From Prunella strophiata (taxonomy: Eukaryota; Chordata; Aves; Passeriformes; Prunellidae): a stretch of 64,000 bases of DNA. This document shows, piece by piece, positions 11,101-23,100 of the stretch. The notes beneath the pieces are model-generated. The model searched no databases, was not told the origin of the DNA, and saw only the letters and a list, made by a program, of their open reading frames with translations. The position numbers were made by a program, and so were the translations under genes. Each line of letters begins with the position of its first letter. Positions within the stretch are counted from its first letter, which is position 1. The DNA lies in contig JAZBQD010000001.1 in NCBI GenBank assembly GCA_036583965.1, forward strand, positions 12,611,392 through 12,675,391, in the 5' to 3' direction.

Positions 11101-13860
11101 CTGAAAAAGACCTTTTTCCAGGCAATTTAAAAAATTATAAGTTTCACATTAATTATGACGAGATAAAGAGGAAGCTCAAATATGTAATGTTTGAATGTTA
11201 GTTTAGCATTTAAAAACCTGAGATTTTAATAAAAGTGCTTCCAGCCTTGAACCATAATTTTGGTCAAAAACTTGAAGTTTTCACAGGGCAAAATAACGAA
11301 CTTTGGGTTATAAACAGTTTTCTGTGCACCAGTGTACAGCTATACACACACACATATATTTATTTAGTGAACAGTTTTTTTGAGCATCTGTTATAGTGTG
11401 GCAGAGCCAATTGCATTTCATTTCTGCCTGGGAGGAGACAATCTGTACTCTGTATGTTTTTCCAGTGGCTGTGCCAGTTAACATGCAGGATTACTCTGCC
11501 TTTCTCCTACCTCTGTTTGGTTTTTATCAAGCTGAACAACAATTGTGTTCAGCTGCTCTTCTGCATGTGAAATAATCTTTGCACGGATGGCTGCAGCTCA
11601 GGCTTTTCCTTTTGCTGTGATTTTAATGTGACATGGTAAGTGTGCATCTCATCACCCCAGTGTGTTCTGCTCTCTGGAGCACTTCCCATTCATCCAGGGC
11701 AGAGGAGAGGAGCCTTGCTGCCAGTTTAGGATGTCACTGATGTCTTTCTCTGGTTTTGGAAGCTGGGCTAGGATAAATCCTGCTGGACCAGCTGTAGCCA
11801 TTCCCTGATGAAGATGGGCACTCCTGTTCAGATGTTGGGATGCAGCAGCTGTAAGCATCACCCCAGCCTGGAGGCTGTGAGTTTAGTCCAGTCTCACAAG
11901 CACTGGGAAGGAAGTCACAGCTGGAGACATTTCAGGATAGGTGGTGAGAATACAGCAATTTGCATTTTTAGGAGAATATGGGGAATGTCTGGGGCAGCAG
12001 TAAGCCTGCAGGATGCTTACAGAGACATGCTTGAAATGGTGAAGACCTAGCTATGTAGCAATGACCTGGGAATTGGAAATTTATGAATATCCTGGACTTC
12101 TGCCATGTGTGTAACTGGGAATACACAGGCTGGAAGTTCTCCTTCACAGCCATGTGCACCCCAAGGACTGCATGAGGGGCCTGCTCATGTTCCCTCCTGT
12201 GCAATGTAGGGCTTGCCAGAGTGAAGTGGCTCCTGAGCATGAGCACAGCTGGATCACACCAGCTGCAGACCAGGGCAGATGAATTTCACTGTCTGTCTTC
12301 TCTTCCTTCCCATTCTTCACTCTTGCTCCTCCTCCTTCTGCCACAGGGAAAAGCTCAGTCCCCTGGAGCAGCAGCAAGCTCTCTCACATGGCTCCCCCTC
12401 CAGGTCCTCAGGGCATCTGGGGCTCTCTAGGCACTATTACAAAACTGATGAAAAAGCAGATGCTTCTGGTTAGTCCAAAACTTATTCCAAAGAGACAAAT
12501 AAAAACCTGTCCAATGTAGCAAAGAAAAATGGGCATTTTTACGTGGGAAACCATTTGTTAATTGCTTCTGTGCCCACAGCATCTCTGGTGATGACTGAGG
12601 GAAACTTGGATTTTGCCATTGCCACCTCTGCTTATTTTGGAGGATCACTGAAACTGGAGTCCAGGCCCAAGGCTGAGCAGATCATGTGCCAGGGCTCTGC
12701 CTGCTCCACAGCAGGGGAGTAGCCAACAGTGAAGCAGGAGAACTCAAGTATGGGAAGAAAAGCAAAGTTCTGTGGAAAATGTGTAGGGCAGTGGAAACCT
12801 CTCAATTCCTTTATTTGCATGACTAATCAGCTGGGCTTTCTGCTGGCTCCCCACACAGCTAAGTTTATACTATTTATTTTTCACATCACTGCATTTAAAT
12901 TCAAGTGCAGGAGAGGGGAGTATGGGCACTTTCATTTGTTCAGCATATTTATAAAAGGCCCAGAAATGAACATGTGGCATCAGATGAACACCTGGCAATC
13001 AAAGCAGGGAGAGCCAGCTGTTGCCTTTGTAATTGGAATTACAAATTCACACCATCCGTCCTCTCTCTGCTGTACCCACACCAGCCATGAAAGCAGAGTT
13101 AGCTCTGGGTGCATATGCTTGGGAAGCAGCAGCCAAAGACAATGTTTGGGCTATCTGCTAAAAAAAGAAACTCTCCTTGCCTTTTCCCTGTAAGAAGTGA
13201 TAGTTTTTAAGCCAGCTGTGCCTGCAACTCCCATTTGCTACAGAATTCTGTCTGTGTCTTTACTGCAGGGCATGCAACTTTCAACAACTTTGCAGTTTGG
13301 AAGTTGAACCCACTTCATTCCTGACTTCCCTCCAGCTGATCCTCACAGTATCCTCCGTGCTGGAGTTCATAGGTCTCTCTTCTCCTCTGGCTGCTTTTGC
13401 TGCTGAGTTATTGAAGACCATGGGTAATGAAAGACGCCTGTGTTACCCTCCCTTGCAACAGCCTGCACTTCAAGGCTTTGGTCAGGAATCCTATACGTTA
13501 AAAAAACAGGGAAGCAAAGAACCAAAGGCATCTTGAATGTACACACTGTAACTAAAGGAAAAGAAAGAGTCGGAGCCACCACTTGAGAACATGTGAGTCA
13601 ATAAAGTTTTATAAAAGAAGCCCATAAAGCTGCCATGGAAACTTAACCATTGCATGCATCTAGGGTGAGAGCAGTTCATTGGTGCTGGAGTAGGACCCTG
13701 AGTAGCGTTCCTCTTGTCTCCCATGCTGGGATCCTCTATTAAAAACATATGGAGGAGGCTAAAGTTCGTTCCGAGTGACTGCAGTGAAAATAAAAATTAA
13801 AAAAAAAAAAGCTCACATGCTCACACACATACATACTCAAAGAGATGGGAAGAAATTAAG
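8161..13860. other. Long noncoding stretch
   Basis: No gene, LTR or CR1 copy was recognised. The stretch near 8300-8350 ('agagatggtctctgctcc') loosely resembles an ancient amniote repeat but is too short to call. Several frames of 100 to 154 codons are open, for example 12729-13193 on the plus strand, but none resembles a known protein. A GA-rich run occurs at about 9879-9906. Confidence 0.5.
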
Positions 13861-14330
13861 ATGGATTTGCAGAGGAGGTTGTGCTCACAGCGAAACACAT
13901 CTCCAGTGGTGCAGGGCAGAGGGGACTGGCTTCTCTGGTGGCAGCTGATAGACACGAGCACTTGAGCAGTTCACAGCCCCTCTGCTGTCCCCGTCACAAG
14001 ATTTGTAGGTGGCTCTCCGCCAGCCACCAGCCTGATGGGTCAGGGGTCGTGACCTGTTGATTTACCAAAGTATGATCAACTCACACGAATTATGGGCGTC
14101 AGAGAGCCCTGACAGCTTCAATATGATGAGCGATGAGAGCGATTGCCAGTGGACATGTGCGAGCAGCGGGAGGGAGCGGCGCTCGGCGGCAGGGGGCAGC
14201 CCTGTCCCCTCGCCCACCCGGAGCACCTGCCGGGGCCAAACCAACCCTCCAGCCCCCACGGGGAAAAAAACATCTTCTCAGACAGAGGCAGAAAGAAGCA
14301 AGAGGGATTAGAAGCTGTTTCAAGGGCATG
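13861..14330. promoter_or_regulatory. Putative regulatory patch, CpG-richer, with receptor-like half-sites
   Basis: Around 14156-14265 about ten CpG dinucleotides occur in roughly 110 bp, against an AT-rich CpG-poor background. Just upstream, 14037-14055 contains GGGTCA, GGGTCG and TGACCT, three nuclear-receptor-type half-sites, two of them abutting as an imperfect inverted repeat. No CAAT/TATA arrangement or exon is evident. The regulatory role is inferred from composition and motifs only. Confidence 0.25.
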
Positions 14331-14832
14331 GCTTGGTTGTTTCTTTTTTTCTCAATGCTGCTGCACGCAGTGCAAAGAGATGTTGAGGGATGGGGGCTTT
14401 AAATCCGATGGGAAGTGCTAGGGGATTCAGATCTAGGAAAACCCTGGAGCTGGTGCTGTCTGTGAGGTTTAATCAAATGGATGTACCAGCTTCTTCGAGT
14501 TATCTTTGGGGGCTGTTGTCAAAATCCTTTTTTTTTTTTTTCCCCTCTTTTTTTTCCCAGCTTCATTCACGTAGGAAAAATTTTGCCTGGGGTAGGATGG
14601 GAAAATTATAGCTGCTGGGCATTTTGCCTTGATCCTTCAAGTCCTCTTAATCGACTGTGCTATTCAGATGGGGGCAGAGGATAGCAGAGGTAGTTGAAAG
14701 AAGGATGGGAGTGCCAAGGGGTTAGGGCAGGGTGGTGAGTGTGTCAGAGTGAGTGTGTGTGTGTGCCTGTGCAAGGAGGAGGAAGAAAGCCCACAGTCCT
14801 GGAGAAGGACTGGGCTCTGAGAAAATTGTTGG

Positions 14833-14878
14833 TTTTTTTTTTTTTTTTGGTTTTTTTTTTTGTTTTTTTTTTTTCTTT
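14833..14878 (+). repeat. Interrupted poly-T tract
   Basis: T runs of 16, 11 and 12 residues are separated only by GG and G. No adjoining LINE or SINE body was recognised, so it is treated as a simple repeat. Confidence 0.9.
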
Positions 14879-15955
14879 AAGCTGTGTTATTTTTTCAGAA
14901 AATGTTCTTCCAGGGACCATGCCATGGATGTGCAGGTACCAGAGAGCCTCAGCCAGGCACGTGGGTGGCCCAAGGCTGGCTCCCATCCCAGCATCTCCTC
15001 CTGCTCTGCCTGGCCCTGTGCAGGTGGCGTCACCTCACATTTAACAGAAATAAGCAAACCAGAGCTATTACAACTTCCCCTGTGTTTTTTTCACAGTGGG
15101 CATGTTGCACTCAGCCCACTTCTGTGTTTATTTTAATCCATTTGTTTGTTTTGTGAGAGGAGATGCATAAAGTAGTAAATGATCTATTAAGCTATCAATT
15201 TTTAATTTGCTATGAAAAATCTGTGGCTACAAAATAGATTTTTGGAGCCACCAGAATAGTCAGAGCACATGAGCTGGCAGAGATGAAAAGTCAAGATTTT
15301 TTTCATTCATCTTTACCATAATGACCTTTTAAATATTTATTGTATATCTATAAAAAGGCAGAGGAAGACAATACTTGCAAATATATATGCTTAACCTTGG
15401 GTTTAAACCAAACAAAATAGTATTTAAAGAAATACTGAATAAATTATTAATTACCCAGGTCAATGGTTGCAGAAACACAGTTTATATAAATACATTACAA
15501 TTCTGGCCATTCTAAGTACTGGCTTTAGAAAAAATCCAAACCTCTTAATACAATTTTAATAAACCAAAAAAAAAGTCATGTTCTTGTTTCAAGCTGAATA
15601 GTTTGCTGTTTCTGAATAATAATCATTCAAGACCTAAATCTAACCACAAGAGTTTAGTGCACAGATGCAATATACTTGCTGGAAAACCCTTTAGAAATAG
15701 CTGTTTGATTCAGGATCTGAGTCAGTAAAACAAGATGTGATGGTTTAGTGGGATTGATGTCAAATAATAGAAAATGAGGACAACTAATAGAGAAAGAAGA
15801 CTTTTGAGGGAGATTAATTAATAAATTAATAGCTGTGTGTATGGATGGAGTACAAACAAGTCAACAACAGTTCATTATTCCCCTAAACAAATACGATGCA
15901 CAGATCCTTCCAAAAGGAAGTTGAACTATTTGTGCTTGAGTGAAGATCATGTGTG

Positions 15956-15990
15956 AGTGGATGAATGGATGAATGAATGGATGGATGGGT
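15956..15990 (+). repeat. Imperfect tetranucleotide repeat (GGAT/GAAT)n
   Basis: Units alternate between ggat and gaat ('gtggatgaatggatgaatga' and onward to 'ggatggatgggt'). It is a short degenerate microsatellite. Confidence 0.85.
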
Positions 15991-17500
15991 TGAGGGATAA
16001 TTTATATATGAGGTGCACACAGACAAACACACGTGCCCACACTCATGCACATGCATTTAAATAAAGTGTATTTTTCAAGTGTATATTTTATTGCACTCCA
16101 AGGGTCAGACAGGAATACTCTTGCATTTAATCATATTTTTGTCTTGCATGAAATTTTTGGTGTTTTAGTGGGTGACAGATTAGGTTATGCTACATCAGGA
16201 ATAGATAAATATCACCCCTTTTCCACATCACATTTTTATTGCTAGAGATAGTCATGATTTTTCTAAAAAAAACCCCCACAGAACAAGCCTTTTGTCAGAA
16301 AATGCTGATTTCTGGCATCAAGGCTTTCTATGGAAAATGTTTATGTTTTTGCATTTTTAATTAAATAGGTTTTTTTAATTGTTGGAACATAAGTTTCAAA
16401 ACAAAAAAATTCCAGATTTTCAGTTCAAAACAAGATTGTTTGAAATGTACTTTAATTAGCATACAAAAATAACAATCCCAGTACTAAAATGAAATGTCTC
16501 AGAATGATCAAAACACGTACAGGTTTCTACAGCCCTGAAGTGATATAATTTTTTTGCTTTACAGAAGTTTTTAGGCTTTTCATTGTTTGTCAAAATGAGC
16601 AAAAAATGAATATTTTTTTAAATACACAAGAGATTAGGAGAACACTATTTTGCCCAATTTGAGAGTACTGCTCAGGCTAAGCAGGAATATCAGAGGCTGG
16701 ACAGAATAAATGAATAAATGCATTAAAAATAATACATCAAAGCAATCTGGTTTTGAGAAAGAAAGCGCTTCCAATTTAAGGGTCAGCATTTTTGACAGAG
16801 ATATACAAATATTCACGTGTGTATTAAAATAAAACCAGTGGGATATATAGATCTATACACACACGCACATCCACCCTCTCTAATCACCTTATTTGATTTT
16901 TGCAGTTGGCTTTTTCTTTTCCACGGTGATGTGCTGCACAAATTTCATGTAGAAACTTCATAGCTAAAACAATCACCACAAAAAAACCTGGGTTAATGAT
17001 TAACTCTGAATGAAGAGTTATAAGCACTCATCAAGGTAATACATGATACAACTTAGCCATTTCCTTTCTCTTTTCAGCTTTTCAAAAGGGGCAAGAGAGC
17101 ATGAAGAATAAAGCCAGGCATCCTTATTTGGTTGAAATAATAGCCAGTATACCAGAACTTCAGACAAATCCTTCTTGCTTTCTTTCAGCGGCCTCAACCA
17201 TTTTGATCTCATTTCATCATTGAATGGACCCCTTAACAGAGAGTGACCCCATATTTTAGGACTGAAAACATACACCTTGTTAGTGTGAGTTTATTTTTTT
17301 GTTGTTTGAAAAGTGGGCAAATGTAGTCAAAGCTCTCACAAAACATCACAAGAGGCTCTTTCTTCTTTCATGGCACACTGAACATGTAAAGTAATCATTG
17401 TTTACAATACAGAGGCAGATAGCAAAGACGTGTTTGTTGTCTCACGCTGTATCTTATTATGCATTAGATTTTGATTTCAGTTGCTTTGCCTTTCCGTGTT

Positions 17501-19878
17501 ATTTTAATTTTGAATGATGATGACTGAAGGGGGAAAAGAAAAAAGAAGGAACAGAAAAGGCAAGATGTGTCAGCAGGACCCGTGGTCCCTCATTCGGAGC
17601 ACGTGTGGGCGGGACCTGCTGGGCACTGGGCACCTCATTACCACAGGCAAATTGGAGGAGCCAGGGATGGCTGAGAGCACCATGAGGGGAAAGATTAAAA
17701 GACTGAAATATGTAGAGACAGGGCAAGTGACGGGGCAGCCCTGCTCCCCACGCACTGCAGGGAGGGGAATCCTTCCCAGCAAGCCTGAGGGACTCTGCTG
17801 TGGAGAAATGGGGTGAAACAGAGCAGAGGGGAGACACGAGTGAAAGCTCAGGAGCTTCTGGGTTTGGCTGTGAAAGAACAGTGAGCCTCCTCAAAGAAGC
17901 TGCAGAAAGTCCTTCCTTGGGGATGTTTCAGTGGAGCTGAGCTGAGCGTGACAAATCTCCCAGAGGGAGAAATCCTGGCGATGCCCTGGGTGCATAGCAA
18001 GTCATTCACACTCCTGCCTTTTGTTTCTCTCTCTCCCATAGCTGGCTTTTTGCTTGTTTACTCAGAGTGTTCACATAATTCTTAATACTAAAATTCAAAT
18101 GCCTTTTATGTGCTCTGAAGGACATTTACACCCAGCCAGGGAACTCTCATTCCACAAAAGCCTCATCAATTCTTCTCTCAGTGCCATGGGATAGATGGTG
18201 GCAGCCTGACACAAATGTGCAGAAGTTCAGCACGGGGTGATGAGAGCAGCAGGAACTGACTTTTTGCCTTTTTATCTTCCCCAGAGGATCTAGTTCAAGC
18301 AGGGATGGAGTTTCTAAGAGGGTTCCCATGCTTGACTCCAACATTGACTTTTGTTTGACCAGTAGACAAGAGTTCCATGAGTTCTCCTGGAGCTGCATCC
18401 CTCAAAGTGCTGCCAAGGACGCTGCCAGGCACAGGCAGCAGTGACCAGGATGTGTTTAAATTCTGCAATCATGTGGGTAAATTTAGGATATGTAGTGAAA
18501 CTGAAACTGTCTTATGCAGGGCAAAAGATAACAATGAAAGCTTTGGAGTGAAAAATTGCCTGAAAGGACTTTGAATGTTACTGATATTTATTTTCTCTAA
18601 AATATTTCAGTTTATTTAACGATCTCTAGTGAGCATATTAGATGAAGAGGATTAGCATAAGAAATATGACTCAATGTAAAACTTGTAAATATTGAACAAA
18701 AACTGACAATTAGCCAGGAATGAAAATCCAAAATATAGTTACAGAGGAAAAAGCAGTTAAAAATTAATTGAAATTACCCCCAAATTAAGGACATTCACTG
18801 ATGTAAAACCCAAATATTTGGAGATAGGAGAAAGGAGAGATCAGACAGCAGCATACAGATGTTGATAAACAGATAGAAAAATAAATGAGATCTGTGTGTG
18901 AGTGATCCAGGAGCCTTGCTTCCAAAAATGACAAAGGAAAGACTGGTATAGATGTCAGCAGACTGTGGATCAGGCCCCAAGCCTTAAGTGGACAATCCAG
19001 AATATTACAAATCACTCTTGGGATCAAGCTGCATCGATGTCATCTAATTACAGATAAAACTACAGAGTATTTAACATCTCGTTAATTTAAATACCTGGGG
19101 CCATATCATGGCATCAATTTTTAAGTAGATGTCCCCATTGATATCAAAGATGAGTTCACACAATGCAACCCACACAGCTGAACCTTGAGGGACAAAGCAG
19201 ACAAAGGGAGGCAGAAAGGGAGATGCAACAAAATATTCCCCTTTCTCCCACTCCCTTTTCCCATCTCTTTCCTTTATTATTGGCTCAGTTGCCTGTACAT
19301 TTTGCTAGCTGGTCCCCAAGTGTGACTTCTGCAGTTATCACTCCATAGGGATGATGCTGAGCCATGCTCACTGAGATGAGGATCCTCAAGTTCAGTTTTA
19401 AGCTCCCTCACCAAAATGACGTATCCAGTAGTGGGAGGGTTATCACATTTCTCTTCCAAGCTGTCAGAGGTTGTCAGAAAGATTACAGATTTTTAACATT
19501 TGTTCTGTTTTGTTTGGTTTTGTTTCTGATCCTGACTAGAAAAATGAGAGGAAACACAGATACTGACATTAGACATGTCAGAGAATACTTCAGAATTTTT
19601 CTGACAAAAACTGGGTTCTTTAAAAAACCATTTTTTTAAAATTAGGTATTTAATACTTCTAATCTTTTATTTTCAATTGCAAAAAACTCTCTCAAGTGAA
19701 ATGAAACAGAAATAATGCCACCTTTATTTATTGAGAGTCAGAACACTTTTATTTTTGCCACTTCTGTTTTCTTTTTTTCCTTACTATCAGCTAGTACAGA
19801 TTTATACTACCATTGCTATGGTAGTGATTATAGTCCCCCTATTATCTCCTACTTTTATTTGAAATTTTTTTTCTGGTG
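17501..19878. other. Noncoding stretch, GC-richer at its start
   Basis: Roughly 17570-17960 is GC-richer and keeps several frames open on both strands (up to 131 codons on the minus strand), but no frame is recognisable. The rest is AT-rich unique DNA. The segment near 19095-19155 vaguely resembles an ancient palindromic amniote repeat, too weakly to call. Confidence 0.45.
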
Positions 19879-19938
19879 TTTTTTTTTTTTTTCCCTGTTT
19901 TTTTTTTTTTTTTTTTTGGGGGGGGGGGGGGGGTGGTG
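19879..19938 (+). repeat. T14, T20 then G16 homopolymer tract
   Basis: Fourteen T (19879-19892) and twenty T (19898-19917) are separated by CCCTG. Sixteen G (19918-19933) follow immediately. A diverged CR1 tail begins about 75 bp downstream. The G run could form a quadruplex, and run lengths may be misread by sequencers. Confidence 0.9.
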
Positions 19939-20011
19939 ATTGATTTGTTTTTGTTTTTGTTTTTCCTGGCAGCGAAATCTCTTTTAAAAGTTAAAAAAGT
20001 ATTAAGAGGAA

Positions 20012-20105
20012 GAAAACAGAATGGTTGAGATTGGAAGGGACCTTTGCAGGTTATCTGCCCAACTCTGAAACAAAAGATGACACAACAGGGCTTTTGGACA
20101 GTTAG
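20012..20105 (-). mobile_element. Short CR1 3'-end fragment
   Basis: The sequence 'agaatggttgagattggaag' followed by 'ggacctttgcaggttatctg' and 'cccaactc' matches the antisense 3' terminus of CR1, in which a 'gaatggttgggttggaaggga' block precedes 'tcatctagtccaac'. Only this terminal part is clear. The following 50 bp are too diverged to assign. The copy is minus-strand and heavily 5'-truncated. Confidence 0.7.
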
Positions 20106-23100
20106 CATTTTTTTTTCAAATCAAGCTCTAAGGAATAAGAACAGTGCCGAGACCCTTCAGAGGATGAAATTATTTTCTAAATTTTTTGTCCAGCTACTCC
20201 TGGTAACTTTGTGCTAACAACAGGACAGGTGTGCAAGTCTCATAAACCTGTTATCTTTGGCTTCAGTGAACTGTTCACTCCTGCACCAGTGGAAAGCCTG
20301 TTCTTATTCAGTGTAACAGCAATACTCCCTACTGTGCCTGAGCCCATGTTTCAAAACAGGTTGAGGTGTTTACCCTTTAGTTTGCCCTTAAAAAACACAC
20401 ATCAGATTGTGGCCATGAGTTTTCCTGCTGAGTCCAGTGACTGCTCACAGACATAAAATTAAACCCAGGTTGAAGTACCTTGCTAATCAAACCTTAAAAT
20501 CAATATAACCACATGGAGTTGATACAGCTTCCACTTTAGCTGGAACCAGACACTAAAATGTGCTCAGATTGTTATAAAAGAAGGAATTTGGTCTTTATCA
20601 AGAAATAGAAACCCCTTTTTTGTTATTTAGTTCTACACTTTAGAAGAACAAAATACAGAAAGCTCTGTGAGGTGTACCACATCCTAATCTTGAAGAATCT
20701 TTGCCTAAGACCTTGAGGAGGTTAAGATACCTTATGCTGAAACACCCTTTCTCTCCAAATGGGAATTTATTCCAGGGCCTTCATTAAAGCTGAAGGATTC
20801 AGCTGTTATCAGGTAATAATACAGGTGTCACTAACAAAGTAGTTAACGGAATGGATGGTGGCAGAAAGGCCACGCTGCAAGAATACGACATTTCCTTTGA
20901 CTCTCTACACTTCTGCTTTGCAAGTAAAATTTCCACACTAACTCAGATGCCACATTCTTTTTCTTTTTTGATATTAAGAATATTTCACTCCTACTGTGAT
21001 AAAACTCACTGCCTCTATTGGGCAGTTACCAGGAATAAGTTTTCTCTGGCTATCTTAGGAGAGCTTCATGTTCTCTAACTTCTGTGTTTCATCAATTTTG
21101 GACTTCTACTTTTTGCAAAGACCAAAATGCTGAATCTGAATCAAAGCCTCTCCAAAGGGTAACCAGAACTTGTGGCTTGCAAGGAGGTGCCAAGTGACTT
21201 TGTCACCCCACACAGAAATTTTTTTGGCTTTCTCAAATGTTTCTGAAGATATTTTGGAAATTTTAATCATGAGAATATTTTCCACTTTCTTTACATCTTC
21301 ATTAATTTTGAACTAAAGAACAAAATGCATTGGTGTAAAGATTCAAAAGCAATTATTGATTTGGGTCCTTTTAGTTTAGGGCATGAAGATACTCATTCAG
21401 CATATGTTGAAAGTGCTCAGGCTTTGCAGAAATCTTACACCTTTCAGAAGTCACTAGGGATGCTTCCAAATATGTTAGGAATGTGAAAAATAAATGCATT
21501 ATGCCATTAAATGTGGAGGAGAAAATACCCTATGGCAGAAGCCTTCCAAACCTAGTCTGTTTTCCAGGACAAAAATACTTGCAGCGGAAGTTAAATTCTT
21601 GGTTAATAATCCCATTCTATTTTTAGTTACAATTTTAATTTTGATCCTAAAAGATTGCCCTCCCTTTTTATTTCCCTTTTCATAATTCTCCAAGGTTGTA
21701 AGAAGTCAGAGTCACAAGTATTTTGCAATGTGAAATCCATGGTTTAAAAATAGCAACAGGGCCTGTGTGCACAAGAGAGAATCAGAAAGTTGCACAAATC
21801 AGAGCCAGTCTTTGGAAGCTGACAGAGCCTTTCCATTGACTTCATCACGTTTGGAGCAGGACCTAACGTAGGAGGTTTTCACTTTTATTGGACATTTAGG
21901 GCTTATTTTGGAACAGGTCAGTAAGTGGTAGGATGGAATTAATTTGAACAGAAAGAAAACTCAAGACAGCCCCATAGAGAAACTGAAGCATTTAAAGAAA
22001 TGGGCAGAAGGGTGAGGCCAAGATTACAGCAAGGACAGAGACCACAAGAAGAGGCTGCTGAAGTAAATACTTGAACAATAGAGAAAAAACTCTTAAGTGA
22101 TGACACAGGTAGCGCAAGATCCACAGAAAAGGAAAAAAGTGCAGAGAGAACATTAAGTGAAAAACTCAGGAAATGGAACAAAGGAAGAAAGGCAGAGATT
22201 CAAAGGTCACCTAGGAAAGTTTCTGAGTTGTCTGTATACAAATGCAACAAGCGTAACAAAGGAACCAGGGAAACAGAGACCAAGAGACAACTCAGATGGG
22301 ATTCGATTGATCACTCCTTCCATGAACCTTTCTAGGTATTTATTGAATGACATTTAGGTGCACAAGCAGCTGCAGACACATAAAATAGTACCAAATGTTC
22401 CAAAATTGCATTCAGGTTTGCATCATCTGCTGGGTGTCCCTCTGCCACTGCCTGTGGTGACAAAGGAGTGGAAAGGGATGGTTAAGTACCTGAAACTGGG
22501 AAAACCTACAGGACATAGGGCTATGTGCTAAGGAGCAACCTCTGCTCCAGTGACCTCCCTGTGGGACCTCCAGCACCCCAGGTAGCACAGCACTGTCAGT
22601 GGAAACACTCTTCTTCCTACCCACTTCCCCCTAAAATAACTATTTTCACAGTAGACACACTCCCAGGCTCCCTGCTCTGTTCTGAGTGGAGAAATCAAAG
22701 TCCAGCCATCAGGAACTCTCCTTCAAAGTCTTCACTACTCCTTTCTCCCTAGATGTATTAACTATGAAAATGAGGTAATTAGTCACAGCTTGGCTGGACT
22801 CAGCCATAGGGAATTGCAGGGGGCCCTGTGGCTCCTGTGTATAAAGAAAGGTAGTTACTCCTTGGGACTGTGGTACCAGGAAGTTTGCAGCCCTTTGAGG
22901 AGGGTTATCTCTCAAATCTGCTTAATTGAGACACTGGCAAATGAAAAGCCTGGAAAGATGGGCAATGGTGCACCACAGAGTGTGCCCTCTGCCAGGAGCA
23001 GTCATGCAGCTTGTAGCCAAAAACAGGGTTGCAATCAAAGGGAAAGTTTGTGGCTTAATCTTCTTGCAATGTAACCATGAGCACCTGTGCAGTAATTTCT

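Larger units (their letters stand above)
14331..17500. other. AT-rich noncoding stretch
   Basis: It holds T tracts at 14528-14555 and 14833-14878, a short TG run near 14745-14766, and a GGAT/GAAT simple repeat at 15956-15990. From 15.1 to 17.5 kb the sequence is AT-rich, unique and free of recognisable mobile elements, which is the texture of conserved noncoding blocks. Conservation could not be tested. Confidence 0.45.

Noticed and set aside
19095..19155. Faint resemblance to an ancient palindromic amniote repeat
   Set aside because: Too short and diverged to separate from chance by eye. A profile-HMM search would be needed.
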